Below are positions 1 to 5,671 of a DNA stretch of 7,799 bases, one piece after another. The DNA comes from Clostridiales bacterium (lineage in GTDB: Bacteria > Bacillota > Clostridia > Oscillospirales > Oscillospiraceae). The stretch's first letter is position 1; each line of letters begins with the position of its first letter. The notes under the pieces were generated by a model, which made no database searches, was not told the DNA's origin, and saw only the letters and a list, made by a program, of their open reading frames with translations. The DNA is taken from assembly GCA_003522945.1 (NCBI GenBank), contig DPHR01000020.1:1-7799 (forward strand), in the 5' to 3' direction. Made by a program: the position numbers and the translations under genes.

Positions 1-105
1 CTCCGGCGCGGCCGAGGGGGCGGGTTTGGGGGACGCGCCGCAGCCCGCGGTCAGCAGCAGAAGCGTGCAGGAGAGCAGAAGCGCGATCGTTTTGGAAAGT
101 TTCAT
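1..105 (-). CDS. N-terminal fragment of a secreted lipoprotein (function unknown)
   Basis: Only the first 35 codons are in the window; the gene runs off the left edge. They encode a classic lipoprotein signal peptide: a short basic start (MKLSK), a Leu-rich hydrophobic core, and a lipobox L-T-A-G-C ending at Cys22, followed by a Ser/Pro/Ala-rich stretch typical of the flexible linker after the lipidated cysteine. A ribosome binding site (GAGGTG, 118-113) lies 7 bases before the ATG at 105. Such N-termini belong to ABC solute-binding proteins and many other surface lipoproteins, so no function can be assigned. It lies downstream of secG in the same direction but is separated from it by a terminator. 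The AT-rich stretch 121-160 could hold its promoter, but no clear -35/-10 pair was found. Confidence 0.8.
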   Translation of the reverse strand, partial: MKLSKTIALLLSCTLLLLTAGCGASPKPAPSAAPE

Positions 106-196
106 AGGAGTGCACCTCGGTGTTCAATAATAAATAATAGAAATATACGACCATAGGACGCATGGAGCAGCGGTTTGGTTCGTATGAAATGAAAAA

Positions 197-225
197 GCCT
201 CGGAAGCGGTGCTTCCGAGGCTTTT
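197..225 (-). terminator. Intrinsic terminator after secG
   Basis: A perfect 11-bp inverted repeat (197-207 with 211-221) has a 3-base loop. It is flanked by A's on the left and T's on the right, so the hairpin is followed by a U-run in either direction. On the minus strand it starts 14 bases after the secG stop and should end the secG transcript before the lipoprotein gene. Confidence 0.9.
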
Positions 226-238
226 GGAAAGTCGGGGA

Positions 239-478
239 TCAGTGCAGCAGATTCAGCACCAGCGTGAGAACGACGAACGCGAGCGCGACCCACTTGGTCA
301 TCTTCGCCAGAGTACCGTCAAGCGTTTTCGCCTTACCCTTGGAGAAGAAGGTCTCCGCGCCGCCAGCGACAGCGCCGGACAGACCGGAGCTTTTTCCGGA
401 CTGGAGCAGCACGACGACGATCAGGAAGATACCGGCGAGGAGCTGGATGATGGTGAAAGCAAGAACAAGACCGTTCAC
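239..478 (-). CDS. secG: Preprotein translocase subunit SecG
   Basis: Small membrane subunit of the SecYEG channel, which stimulates protein export through the cytoplasmic membrane. The 79-residue product has the SecG layout: a first hydrophobic segment (about residues 4-25) running into the signature VVLLQSGKSSGLSGAVAGGA, a short polar loop with FFSKGKAKTLDG, and a second hydrophobic segment (about 57-77). I chose the GTG start at 478 because the ribosome binding site AAAGGA (493-488) is 9 bases before it. A TTG three codons upstream (487) directly abuts that site and is too close. The usual Firmicute neighbours rnr and smpB are not next to it here; the gene appears monocistronic, with a terminator close behind. 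Identification is very secure; the start is likely but not certain. Confidence 0.95.
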   Translation of the reverse strand: MNGLVLAFTIIQLLAGIFLIVVVLLQSGKSSGLSGAVAGGAETFFSKGKAKTLDGTLAKMTKWVALAFVVLTLVLNLLH

Positions 479-487
479 GAGATTCAA

Positions 488-493
488 TCCTTT
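488..493 (-). promoter_or_regulatory. Ribosome binding site deciding the secG start
   Basis: AAAGGA on the minus strand. It has 9 bases to the GTG at 478 and 0 bases to the TTG at 487. The spacing favours the GTG start. Confidence 0.6.
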
Positions 494-526
494 CTATTCT
501 AAAAGAAAACTTTTTTGCGCTTAGAT

Positions 527-555
527 ATGTTACCACAGCCACAGCCAAAAAGCAA
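527..555 (-). promoter_or_regulatory. Possible secG promoter
   Basis: On the minus strand TTGCTT (555-550) and TAACAT (532-527) are 17 bases apart. The -10 is fair, but the -35 matches the consensus only in its TTG. The position, about 50 bases before the secG start, is right. A shifted alternative (-35 TTGGCT with TATCTA) has a poorer 15-base spacer. Confidence 0.35.
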
Positions 556-604
556 GCTATTTTTCGCCCCCTTCCGGCTGAAATGCAGGGAACATCCCCG
601 CGGC

Positions 605-633
605 TTGACTTTGCCCTGCCGCCAGAATATACT
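605..633 (+). promoter_or_regulatory. Promoter of the C69 dipeptidase gene
   Basis: TTGACT (605-610) and TATACT (628-633) are separated by exactly 17 bases. Each hexamer is one base from the sigma-A consensus. Transcription would start near 640, about 45 bases before the ATG. No obvious operator overlaps it, so expression may be constitutive. Confidence 0.75.
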
Positions 634-684
634 TTATAAAAAAAGACACGGAAATCCCGACAAACGACCGGAGGAACAGAGCCT

Positions 685-2067
685 ATGTGTACCTGCCTTA
701 TCGCCGGCCGCCGCGCCTCGCGCAGCGGCTATGCGCTGCTCGCCGCCAACGACGACTGGGACGATACGCCCGCCCTTCTCACGCACGTTCCGCGGCAGAA
801 GCATGCGCCGGACGCCGTATATACGCTCGTCGGCGGCCATACGATCCCCGAGATCGGCGAGACCTGCGGCTATCTTTATACCGCCTGCAAATACGAGATC
901 GGCACGCTCGACCGCGCGTGGGCCGGCGGCACGAACGACCGGAACGTGTCCGTTGCCGGCACGGGCGTGATGGCGTTCAAAGCGATCCCATGGGAGGGCA
1001 TGGTGCTCGAGCCGGACGATATCCCGCTTCTGATTCTCCGCCGCGCGGAGACGGCCCGCGGCGCTGTGGAGCTCATCGGCGAGCTCGTCGCGCGCTACGG
1101 CCTGCGCCCGTCGGGGCTCGATACCTGCCAGAGCGGGGCGACGTTTTCCATCGCCGACCCGTCCGAGGGATGGGTGCTGGAGATCACGCCGGGCGGCCGC
1201 TGGGTCGCGGTGCGTGTGCCGGACGACGAGGTGTCGGTGCGCGCGAACGCCTTCGGCACGCACGACGCCGATCTGACCGACACGGCGAACGTCCTTGCCT
1301 CCGAAGGTCTTGCGGACTATGCCCGCGCGCAGGGCTGGTGGAACGGCGACGAGCGTCATTTCGACTTTGCCTGCGCCTACGGCGCGGACAAAAGCCCCAA
1401 CGAGTGGGGCCCGGAGCTCGACTCTATGAACATGCGCCGCCGCTGGCGCGCCATGGAGCTTCTCTCCGGCGAGCTGCAGGACGAGAACGAAACGCTCTAC
1501 AGCGTCCGACCGGCGAAACCCATCACGCGCCGGACGCTCATGGACGTCCTCAGCGACGTGTACGACGGCACGAAATACGATCTCACAAAGCTCCCCTCCG
1601 GCGACCCGTTCGCAGATGTGACGCCGGACTACGCGCTCTGCCGCCGCGGCACGCTCTCGAGCATTGTGGCGGACTATGCGCCGGAGACCGGCAGCGTCCT
1701 CTGGACGGCGATCGCCACGCCGCGCATGAGCTTTTATATGCCGCTCTATATCGATATTGACGGTCTGCCCGCCTTCTGCGAGGCATTCCTGCCCGGAGAA
1801 GGGGAGAATACTTCGCTCTTCTGGGAGTTTAAGGAGCTGTGCATTCTGACGCAGCGGCGCTTTGCCAGACATATGGAGATCACGGGGAAAGCGAAGCGCG
1901 AGTGGGAAGCGCATGCCGCGGCAGTCCTTGCCGCCCACAGCCGGGATATGGCGCAGCTTCCGGAGAGCGAGCGCCGCGCCGCGCGCACAAAGTTTGACCG
2001 CGCCGTCCTCACCTCCGCGCTGGAAACATGCCGCGAGACGCGGCATGCCCTGCTTCTGCAATATTGA
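685..2067 (+). CDS. C69 (U34) family dipeptidase, Ntn-hydrolase type
   Basis: A probable cytoplasmic dipeptidase of the PepD-like family C69. These are N-terminal-nucleophile hydrolases in which a cysteine exposed at the N-terminus attacks the peptide bond. The protein begins MCTCLIAG-RRAS, matching the family start C-T-x-x-x-x-G-(KR)-x-A-S, so Cys2 is the expected nucleophile once Met1 is removed; Cys4 is a nearby second cysteine. Further family features are AANDDW (20-25), the core around 155-180 (IADPSEGWVLEI, then WVAVRVPDDE) and RAN soon after. The length of 460 residues fits the family. No signal peptide or membrane segment is present. The ribosome binding site GGAGG (670-674) is 10 bases before the ATG, and the start is fixed by the need for Cys2. 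It is a single-gene unit between its own promoter and a terminator. The dipeptide specificity cannot be read from the sequence. Confidence 0.88.
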   Translation: MCTCLIAGRRASRSGYALLAANDDWDDTPALLTHVPRQKHAPDAVYTLVGGHTIPEIGETCGYLYTACKYEIGTLDRAWAGGTNDRNVSVAGTGVMAFKAIPWEGMVLEPDDIPLLILRRAETARGAVELIGELVARYGLRPSGLDTCQSGATFSIADPSEGWVLEITPGGRWVAVRVPDDEVSVRANAFGTHDADLTDTANVLASEGLADYARAQGWWNGDERHFDFACAYGADKSPNEWGPELDSMNMRRRWRAMELLSGELQDENETLYSVRPAKPITRRTLMDVLSDVYDGTKYDLTKLPSGDPFADVTPDYALCRRGTLSSIVADYAPETGSVLWTAIATPRMSFYMPLYIDIDGLPAFCEAFLPGEGENTSLFWEFKELCILTQRRFARHMEITGKAKREWEAHAAAVLAAHSRDMAQLPESERRAARTKFDRAVLTSALETCRETRHALLLQY

Positions 2068-2076
2068 TATAGGAAA

Positions 2077-2109
2077 AGCGCCCGATGGATTTTTGATCCA
2101 TCGGGCGCT
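2077..2109. terminator. Bidirectional terminator between convergent genes
   Basis: A perfect 14-bp inverted repeat (2077-2090 with 2096-2109) has a 5-base loop. Read on the minus strand it is followed by TTTT and closes the lacI-epimerase transcript. On the plus strand it starts 10 bases after the dipeptidase stop, with only a weak T-rich tail (CTCTATGTTTTC). It is shared by the two convergent units. Confidence 0.88.
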
Positions 2110-2121
2110 CTCTATGTTTTC

Positions 2122-2979
2122 TTATTTCATCGCGGCGGCAAACTTCTCTTCCATAAACTTCCGCGCGTTCGTGATCTCGGCGCGCCAGTCCTGGCCGGGC
2201 TCATACCACATTTCGATCATGTACGGCCCGCGGTAGCCCTCGCGCTCGAGCTGGCCGAGACACGCGGGGAAATCCACGCACCCGCTGCCGAAGGGGACGC
2301 ATTTGAACTTGCCCGGGAAGTCCTCCGTCACGGCGAGCGTATCCTTGAGATGGACGCCGACCATGCCGTTCCGTCCGAGTGATATCTCCGCGGCGGTGTC
2401 GTTGCCCCAGGCGGAGAGATTGCCGACATCAGGGTAGACCGTGAACCACGGCGAGGGGAGGACGGCCTTGTATTTTAAGTAGCGGGAGATGCTGCTCATG
2501 AGCGGCGTATCCATGATCTCCATGGCGAGCATGACCTGATACTTTTCGGCGATCTCGCACGCGCTGCGCAGCCCCTCTTCAAAAAGCCGCAGGCTCTCCG
2601 GCGTGGAGGGCTCATAGTACACGTCGTACCCGGCGAGCTGGATGACGCGGATGCCGAACTCCCGCGCGAACAGCACGGCCTTTTCCGTGATCTCATGCGC
2701 GCGTGCGCGCACGGCGGGATCGGCGCTGCCGTAGGGGAAGCGGCGGTGGCCGCTCAGACACATTGACTGGATGGGCACGCCCGTTTCGCGCATGGCGCGG
2801 TGGAGCACGCCGCGCTCGGTCTGCGTCCAGTCGAGCCGGGCAAGACGCTCGTCCTTCTCGTCGACGGAGATTTCCAGATAGTCAAACCCGAGCTCCTTTA
2901 CCGCGCGCAGACGCTCCTCCCAGGTAAGCTCCGGCGGGAGCGCCTTTTCGTAAAGGCCGAGCAGATGGTTTCCAAGCAT
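2122..2979 (-). CDS. ulaE: L-ribulose/L-xylulose-5-phosphate 3-epimerase (UlaE/SgbU family)
   Basis: A TIM-barrel sugar-phosphate epimerase. The E. coli UlaE/SgbU relatives convert L-xylulose 5-phosphate to L-ribulose 5-phosphate in L-ascorbate and related pentose catabolism. The 285-residue length matches UlaE, and long blocks match the UlaE sequence as I recall it: LGLYEKALP near the N-terminus, LEISVDEKDERLARLDW, SMCLSGHRRFPYGS, IRVIQLAGYDVYY, AMEIMD, YPDVGNLSAW, VHLKDT, VPFGSGCVDF and GPYMIEMW. The expected metal and catalytic residues are present: Glu154, Asp184, His210 and Glu256. The ATG at 2979 has AAAGGA (2995-2990) 10 bases upstream, inside the end of lacI. The gene begins 6 bases after the lacI stop, so the two are co-transcribed. 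No UlaD decarboxylase or UlaF 4-epimerase is in the window, so its exact substrate (a 3-keto pentulose or related phosphate) is inferred only from the family. Confidence 0.92.
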   Translation of the reverse strand: MLGNHLLGLYEKALPPELTWEERLRAVKELGFDYLEISVDEKDERLARLDWTQTERGVLHRAMRETGVPIQSMCLSGHRRFPYGSADPAVRARAHEITEKAVLFAREFGIRVIQLAGYDVYYEPSTPESLRLFEEGLRSACEIAEKYQVMLAMEIMDTPLMSSISRYLKYKAVLPSPWFTVYPDVGNLSAWGNDTAAEISLGRNGMVGVHLKDTLAVTEDFPGKFKCVPFGSGCVDFPACLGQLEREGYRGPYMIEMWYEPGQDWRAEITNARKFMEEKFAAAMK

Positions 2980-2985
2980 GTTCGA

Positions 2986-4029
2986 TCATTCCTTTCCCCA
3001 GACCCAGCCGGACGAGCGCGGCGCGGCGGTGCTTTTGCGGATGTGCAGCTGTGTGCTGACGTGGATGCTGCAGGTCGTGCGGATGCGCCCGCGCATCTGC
3101 TGGTGTATGATGTTGACAGCCCAGCGCCCGATGTCGGCGCAGGGCACGTCCACGGTCGTGAGCGTTGGCTCGCTCATAGCGGAGAATGGCAGCCCGTCAA
3201 AGCCGATCATGGAGATATCCTGCGGCACACGGATGCCGCGCTCCTGCATGGCGCGCATGGCGCCGAGCGCAATGCTGTCGTTGTTGGCAAGAAAAGCGGT
3301 CGGCAGCGCGATACCGCGGTCGAGCGCTTCGCCGAACGATTTGCGCGCGCCGTCCATCGTGGGGAACACGCGGCAGATAAGATCATCCGAGTACGAAAGC
3401 CCAGGCTGGTGCATCGCCGCTTCAAAGGCGTCGCGCCGGGCGTTGTCGTTGCTCGAAGGTATGGAATTATAAAGAAAGCCGATCTTCCGGTGGCCGAGCG
3501 AACGGAGATACTCCACCGCCTCAAATACGGCGCCGGCATTGTCCATCGTCACAGTCGAAAACGGCAGACGTTCGAGCGCGTTGTCCACGATAACGAACGG
3601 CTTCTGCAGCCCGTCAAAGTATGAGAGATCCTCGCGCTCGATCTCCGTGCCGAGCAGGATCACGCCGCCGGTGGTGGCGGTGTCGATCAGCTCGGCGCGG
3701 TTTATGGCGGAAAAGTCACTGAAGGCGTTCACAAGAAGATTGTAGCCGTGGCGGCGGCATTCCTCTCCGGCTGCGTCCATGATCTGCGTGACGAAGCCGG
3801 GGTTGCCGTTGACAAGATAGGAGTGCTTGCTGTATTTGAGAAAGCATAGATTGCTGTGGGCGTGGATGCGTTGGGGCGCGTCCTCCGGACGGATCTGGTA
3901 GCCGTTTTCCTGCAGAAGCCGGGTGACGAGCGCCCGCTTCTCATCGCCGATGCCGGGCTTTCCGTTGAGAACGAGGGAGACCGTCGTCAGCGATACGCCG
4001 GCAGCGTCGGCGATTTCGCGCATTTTCAT
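2986..4029 (-). CDS. LacI/GalR-family transcriptional regulator
   Basis: A DNA-binding regulator with a sugar-binding-protein-like sensor domain. The helix-turn-helix is at residues 3-50 (REIADAAGVSLTTVSLVLNG); the periplasmic-binding-protein fold runs from about 60 to 335 and includes FLANNDSIALGAMRAMQERG, VPQDISMIGFDGLPFS and the C-terminal IRKSTA. The 347-residue length is normal. The ATG at 4029 was chosen because AAGGAGG lies 8 bases upstream and the helix-turn-helix begins immediately; in-frame codons further upstream would run through the operator and promoter. The hinge after the helix-turn-helix (about 45-60) is unusual: the expected Ala-Arg-Ser-Leu-type helix is replaced by a segment with two prolines and no leucine at the intercalating position. 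The regulator probably represses itself and the divergent importer through the paired TGTTTA-type sites. The effector is unknown; a sugar or sugar phosphate linked to the epimerase pathway is likely. Confidence 0.93.
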   Translation of the reverse strand: MKMREIADAAGVSLTTVSLVLNGKPGIGDEKRALVTRLLQENGYQIRPEDAPQRIHAHSNLCFLKYSKHSYLVNGNPGFVTQIMDAAGEECRRHGYNLLVNAFSDFSAINRAELIDTATTGGVILLGTEIEREDLSYFDGLQKPFVIVDNALERLPFSTVTMDNAGAVFEAVEYLRSLGHRKIGFLYNSIPSSNDNARRDAFEAAMHQPGLSYSDDLICRVFPTMDGARKSFGEALDRGIALPTAFLANNDSIALGAMRAMQERGIRVPQDISMIGFDGLPFSAMSEPTLTTVDVPCADIGRWAVNIIHQQMRGRIRTTCSIHVSTQLHIRKSTAAPRSSGWVWGKE

Positions 4030-4037
4030 CCGTAGTG

Positions 4038-4044
4038 CCTCCTT
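4038..4044 (-). promoter_or_regulatory. Ribosome binding site deciding the lacI start
   Basis: AAGGAGG on the minus strand, a full match to the anti-Shine-Dalgarno core, 8 bases before the ATG at 4029. It fixes the start against the longer open frame that continues upstream to 4200. Confidence 0.9.
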
Positions 4045-4049
4045 ATGGT

Positions 4050-4062
4050 TGTTTAGTAAAAC
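4050..4062. promoter_or_regulatory. Candidate LacI operator, autoregulatory site
   Basis: The plus strand reads TGTTTAGTAAAAC. It shares the 11-mer TGTTTAGTAAA with the reverse complement of the palindrome at 4336-4348, differing only in the last two bases. It sits between the proposed lacI promoter and the lacI ribosome binding site, where a bound repressor would block lacI transcription. The sites and their similarity are read from the sequence; the identity of the binding protein is inferred from proximity. Confidence 0.7.
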
Positions 4063-4081
4063 GGTGTTTATGTACATCTTT

Positions 4082-4110
4082 ATTCTATATGATTTCGCTA
4101 AAAATGGAAA
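4082..4110 (-). promoter_or_regulatory. Probable lacI-epimerase promoter
   Basis: On the minus strand TTTCCA (4110-4105) and TAGAAT (4087-4082) are 17 bases apart. The -10 is one base from consensus and the -35 matches 4 of 6. Transcription would start near 4075, placing the operator at 4062-4050 about +13 to +25. Confidence 0.5.
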
Positions 4111-4275
4111 GACTCTTTTCACAGAAAAACCATATAAAAATGCGGCGGTAAACTTGGACAATGTTCTGAGTATGCTATGCACTTCGGATAAAATATCCAT
4201 AAGAGCGAGGGATAGTATGCGGCCGATAGAGCGGAATGACGAAAAATGACGGGGGTTTTTGTTTATTGTACCGCA

Positions 4276-4304
4276 TTGACATACGAGAGGAAAGAACGTA
4301 TCAT
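4276..4304 (+). promoter_or_regulatory. Promoter of the ABC importer operon
   Basis: TTGACA (4276-4281, perfect consensus) and TATCAT (4299-4304, 5 of 6) are separated by 17 bases. Transcription would start near 4311, giving a leader of about 80 bases before the binding-protein ATG. A 6-bp perfect inverted repeat CGTATC/GATACG (4297-4302 and 4308-4313) surrounds the -10. A TGTTTA half-site ends 10 bases before the -35, and a full operator lies about +26 to +38. Confidence 0.8.
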
Positions 4305-4335
4305 TAAGATACGGTAAGCAGCGGGGAAAAGGGAA

Positions 4336-4348
4336 TGTTTACTAAACA
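4336..4348. promoter_or_regulatory. Candidate LacI operator of the importer operon
   Basis: TGTTTACTAAACA is a perfect 13-bp palindrome around a single central base, with 6-bp arms. It lies downstream of the importer promoter and 30 bases before the binding-protein RBS, a typical roadblock position for a repressor. Its 11-base match to the lacI-proximal site supports both being bound by the divergently encoded LacI protein. Confidence 0.75.
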
Positions 4349-4390
4349 GCGTCCCTGCTGCGTAAAAAGCCAATAATAGGAGGAAAGAAC

Positions 4391-5587
4391 ATGAAAAAAG
4401 CATTGGCACTCGTCCTTGCCCTGGTCATGGTGTTTGCTCTGTGCGCCTGCGGTGCCGCAGCCGAGACCCCGGCAACTCCGGAGACTCCGGCAGCTCCGGA
4501 GACACCGGCGGAGCCCACGGCCGAAACTCCGACAGAGGCTGAGACCCCGGCCGAGGGCGAGCTTCCCTGGGCGGGACACACGCTGTACGTTGCCAACTGG
4601 CAGGGCTACAACTCCGACGAGGATTACTGCGAGAAGGCCTTTGAGGACATGACGGGCGCGCAGGTCGAGCACGTCTACTTCAACTCCTACGACGAGCTGA
4701 TGACCACCCTCATGACCGGCGGCAACAAGACGATCGACGCGGTCGTTCTCTCCAACAACTATACCCAGTGGTTCCACGACGAAGGCCTGCTCGCCAACGT
4801 CGATCCGGCGAAGATCCCCAACTACGCCGAAGTGGCCGATGTTTACAAGGACCTCAGCCCTTATGCCGTGGATGACGCGGGCAACCTCTTCGCATTTCCC
4901 TGGTGCAACGGCACCTCTTCTCTCGCCTACAACCCCGACAAGGTCGATTTTGAGCTCGAGCATTGGTCCGATCTTCTCAATCCTGCACTGAAGGGTCATG
5001 TCATGGTCCTCGACGGCGACGGCGACGACTGGGTCATCGGCTGCCTGCTGGCGGGCGAGGATTCCGACGATATCGAGAACGTTGATATTGAGAAGGTCCG
5101 CGCCGCGCTCAAGGAGCTCAAGGGACAGCTCCTCGGCTTCTGGGCTTCCAACGACGAGCAGACCATCCCCTGGCTCGCGGGCGACTTCTGGGCGGGCGAG
5201 ATCTGGTCCGGCCCCTACAGCCAGCTCATCAACGATCCCAGCACCAACATCAAGCTCGTCCACCCCACCGAGGGCACGGTCGGCTACGTTGACTATTGGG
5301 CCATCGTGGAAGGCACCGATGAGTACGATCTCGCGTGCGAGTGGATCAACTGGATCGAAAGCGAAGAGCAGCAGACCGCTATGGCTACCGGCATCAGCGA
5401 CAAGTACCCCGGCGAGTACTACACCTATACGCCGGTCAACGCCAAGGCCATCGATAATCTGACGCCGGAGCAGAAGATCACCCTCGAGCTCGACCCGATG
5501 CCCACCTGCATCAAGCTCCTGCCTTACATCGCTGATCCCGAACTGAAGGACGCCTGGACCGACCTTTATCAGGAATTCGTCGGCTAA
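4391..5587 (+). CDS. ABC transporter solute-binding lipoprotein, PotD/PotF-like
   Basis: The extracytoplasmic receptor of the importer, tethered to the membrane by lipid. The signal peptide (residues 1-19) ends in the lipobox L-C-A-C with Cys20 as the lipidation site. Residues 25-56 are a low-complexity Glu/Thr/Pro/Ala linker built from repeats of ETPA. The mature domain (about 60-398) resembles polyamine-binding proteins: LYVANWQGY (65-73) corresponds to the PotD NWTEY region; LMTGGNKTIDAVVLSNNY, then WSDLLNPALKG (192-202), GEIWSGPYSQL (269-279), and EGTVGYVDYWAI (294-305). Compared with E. coli PotD as I recall it, the ligand-contacting Trp34, Tyr37, Trp229 and Asp257 seem to be kept as Trp70, Tyr73, Trp272 and Asp301, while Trp255 is Tyr299. 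The amine-binding aspartate suggests a ligand with a positively charged nitrogen, but the family also takes opines and aminophosphonates. AGGAGG (4378-4383) is 7 bases before the ATG. It is the first gene of the importer operon. Confidence 0.88.
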   Translation: MKKALALVLALVMVFALCACGAAAETPATPETPAAPETPAEPTAETPTEAETPAEGELPWAGHTLYVANWQGYNSDEDYCEKAFEDMTGAQVEHVYFNSYDELMTTLMTGGNKTIDAVVLSNNYTQWFHDEGLLANVDPAKIPNYAEVADVYKDLSPYAVDDAGNLFAFPWCNGTSSLAYNPDKVDFELEHWSDLLNPALKGHVMVLDGDGDDWVIGCLLAGEDSDDIENVDIEKVRAALKELKGQLLGFWASNDEQTIPWLAGDFWAGEIWSGPYSQLINDPSTNIKLVHPTEGTVGYVDYWAIVEGTDEYDLACEWINWIESEEQQTAMATGISDKYPGEYYTYTPVNAKAIDNLTPEQKITLELDPMPTCIKLLPYIADPELKDAWTDLYQEFVG

Positions 5588-5616
5588 AGCGCCCGGCACA
5601 TAACGCATCCAACGAC

Positions 5617-5655
5617 AGAATGCCGCCGGAACCCCTTTCGGCGGCATTCTTTTTT
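5617..5655 (+). terminator. Intra-operon intrinsic terminator after the binding-protein gene
   Basis: A perfect 12-bp inverted repeat (5617-5628 with 5639-5650) has a 10-base loop and is followed by T's to 5655. It lies 29 bases after the binding-protein stop and 16 bases before the first permease start. No convincing promoter lies between it and the permease, so it probably acts by partial read-through, giving more binding protein than permease. Confidence 0.88.
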
Positions 5656-5671
5656 AAAAGAGGGGCGGTAA

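Larger units (their letters stand above)
4030..4390. other. Divergent regulatory region between lacI and the importer operon
   Basis: This 361-base AT-rich gap holds no convincing gene. It carries the lacI promoter, RBS and operator on the left and the importer promoter, operator and RBS on the right. The middle (about 4122-4259) has no assigned role. Small structures seen: an imperfect inverted repeat TGGAAAG-ACT-CTTTTCA (4105-4121) over the lacI -35; a palindrome GGATA-AAA-TATCC (4186-4198); a direct repeat AATGACG (4235-4241 and 4245-4251); and two extra TGTTTA half-sites at 4065-4070 and 4260-4265. Confidence 0.7.

Noticed and set aside
501..514. Small A/T hairpin (AAAAG-AAAA-CTTTT) in the secG leader as a terminator or attenuator
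   Set aside because: Only a 5-bp, nearly all A-T stem; too weak to form a terminator.
634..2061. Minus-strand open frame of 475 codons opposite the dipeptidase
   Set aside because: Arg/Ala-rich antisense shadow with no family resemblance. The plus-strand gene has the promoter, RBS, terminator and C69 motifs.
2979..2989. ATG at 2989 overlapping the lacI stop (ATGA) as the epimerase start
   Set aside because: It is in a different frame, and translation from it does not give the epimerase sequence. The ATG at 2979 does.
4105..4121. Catabolite-control (cre) box
   Set aside because: The outer bases look similar, but the 17-base length, 3-base centre and missing central CG do not fit the cre consensus, so it is listed only as an unexplained inverted repeat.
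4030..4200. Upstream extension of the LacI frame giving a 404-residue protein
   Set aside because: The added 57 residues run through the promoter and operator, have no RBS at their start, and precede the normal LacI N-terminus. AAGGAGG before the ATG at 4029 decides the start.
4311..4390. Riboswitch in the importer leader
   Set aside because: The roughly 80-base leader holds the operator and RBS but no terminator-antiterminator pair or recognisable aptamer core.
4304..5647. Long minus-strand open frame (447 codons) opposite the binding-protein gene
   Set aside because: It is the antisense shadow of a clear lipoprotein gene with signal peptide and RBS. Its product is a Val/Gly/Arg-rich sequence with no recognisable family, and long open antisense frames are expected in GC-rich coding DNA.
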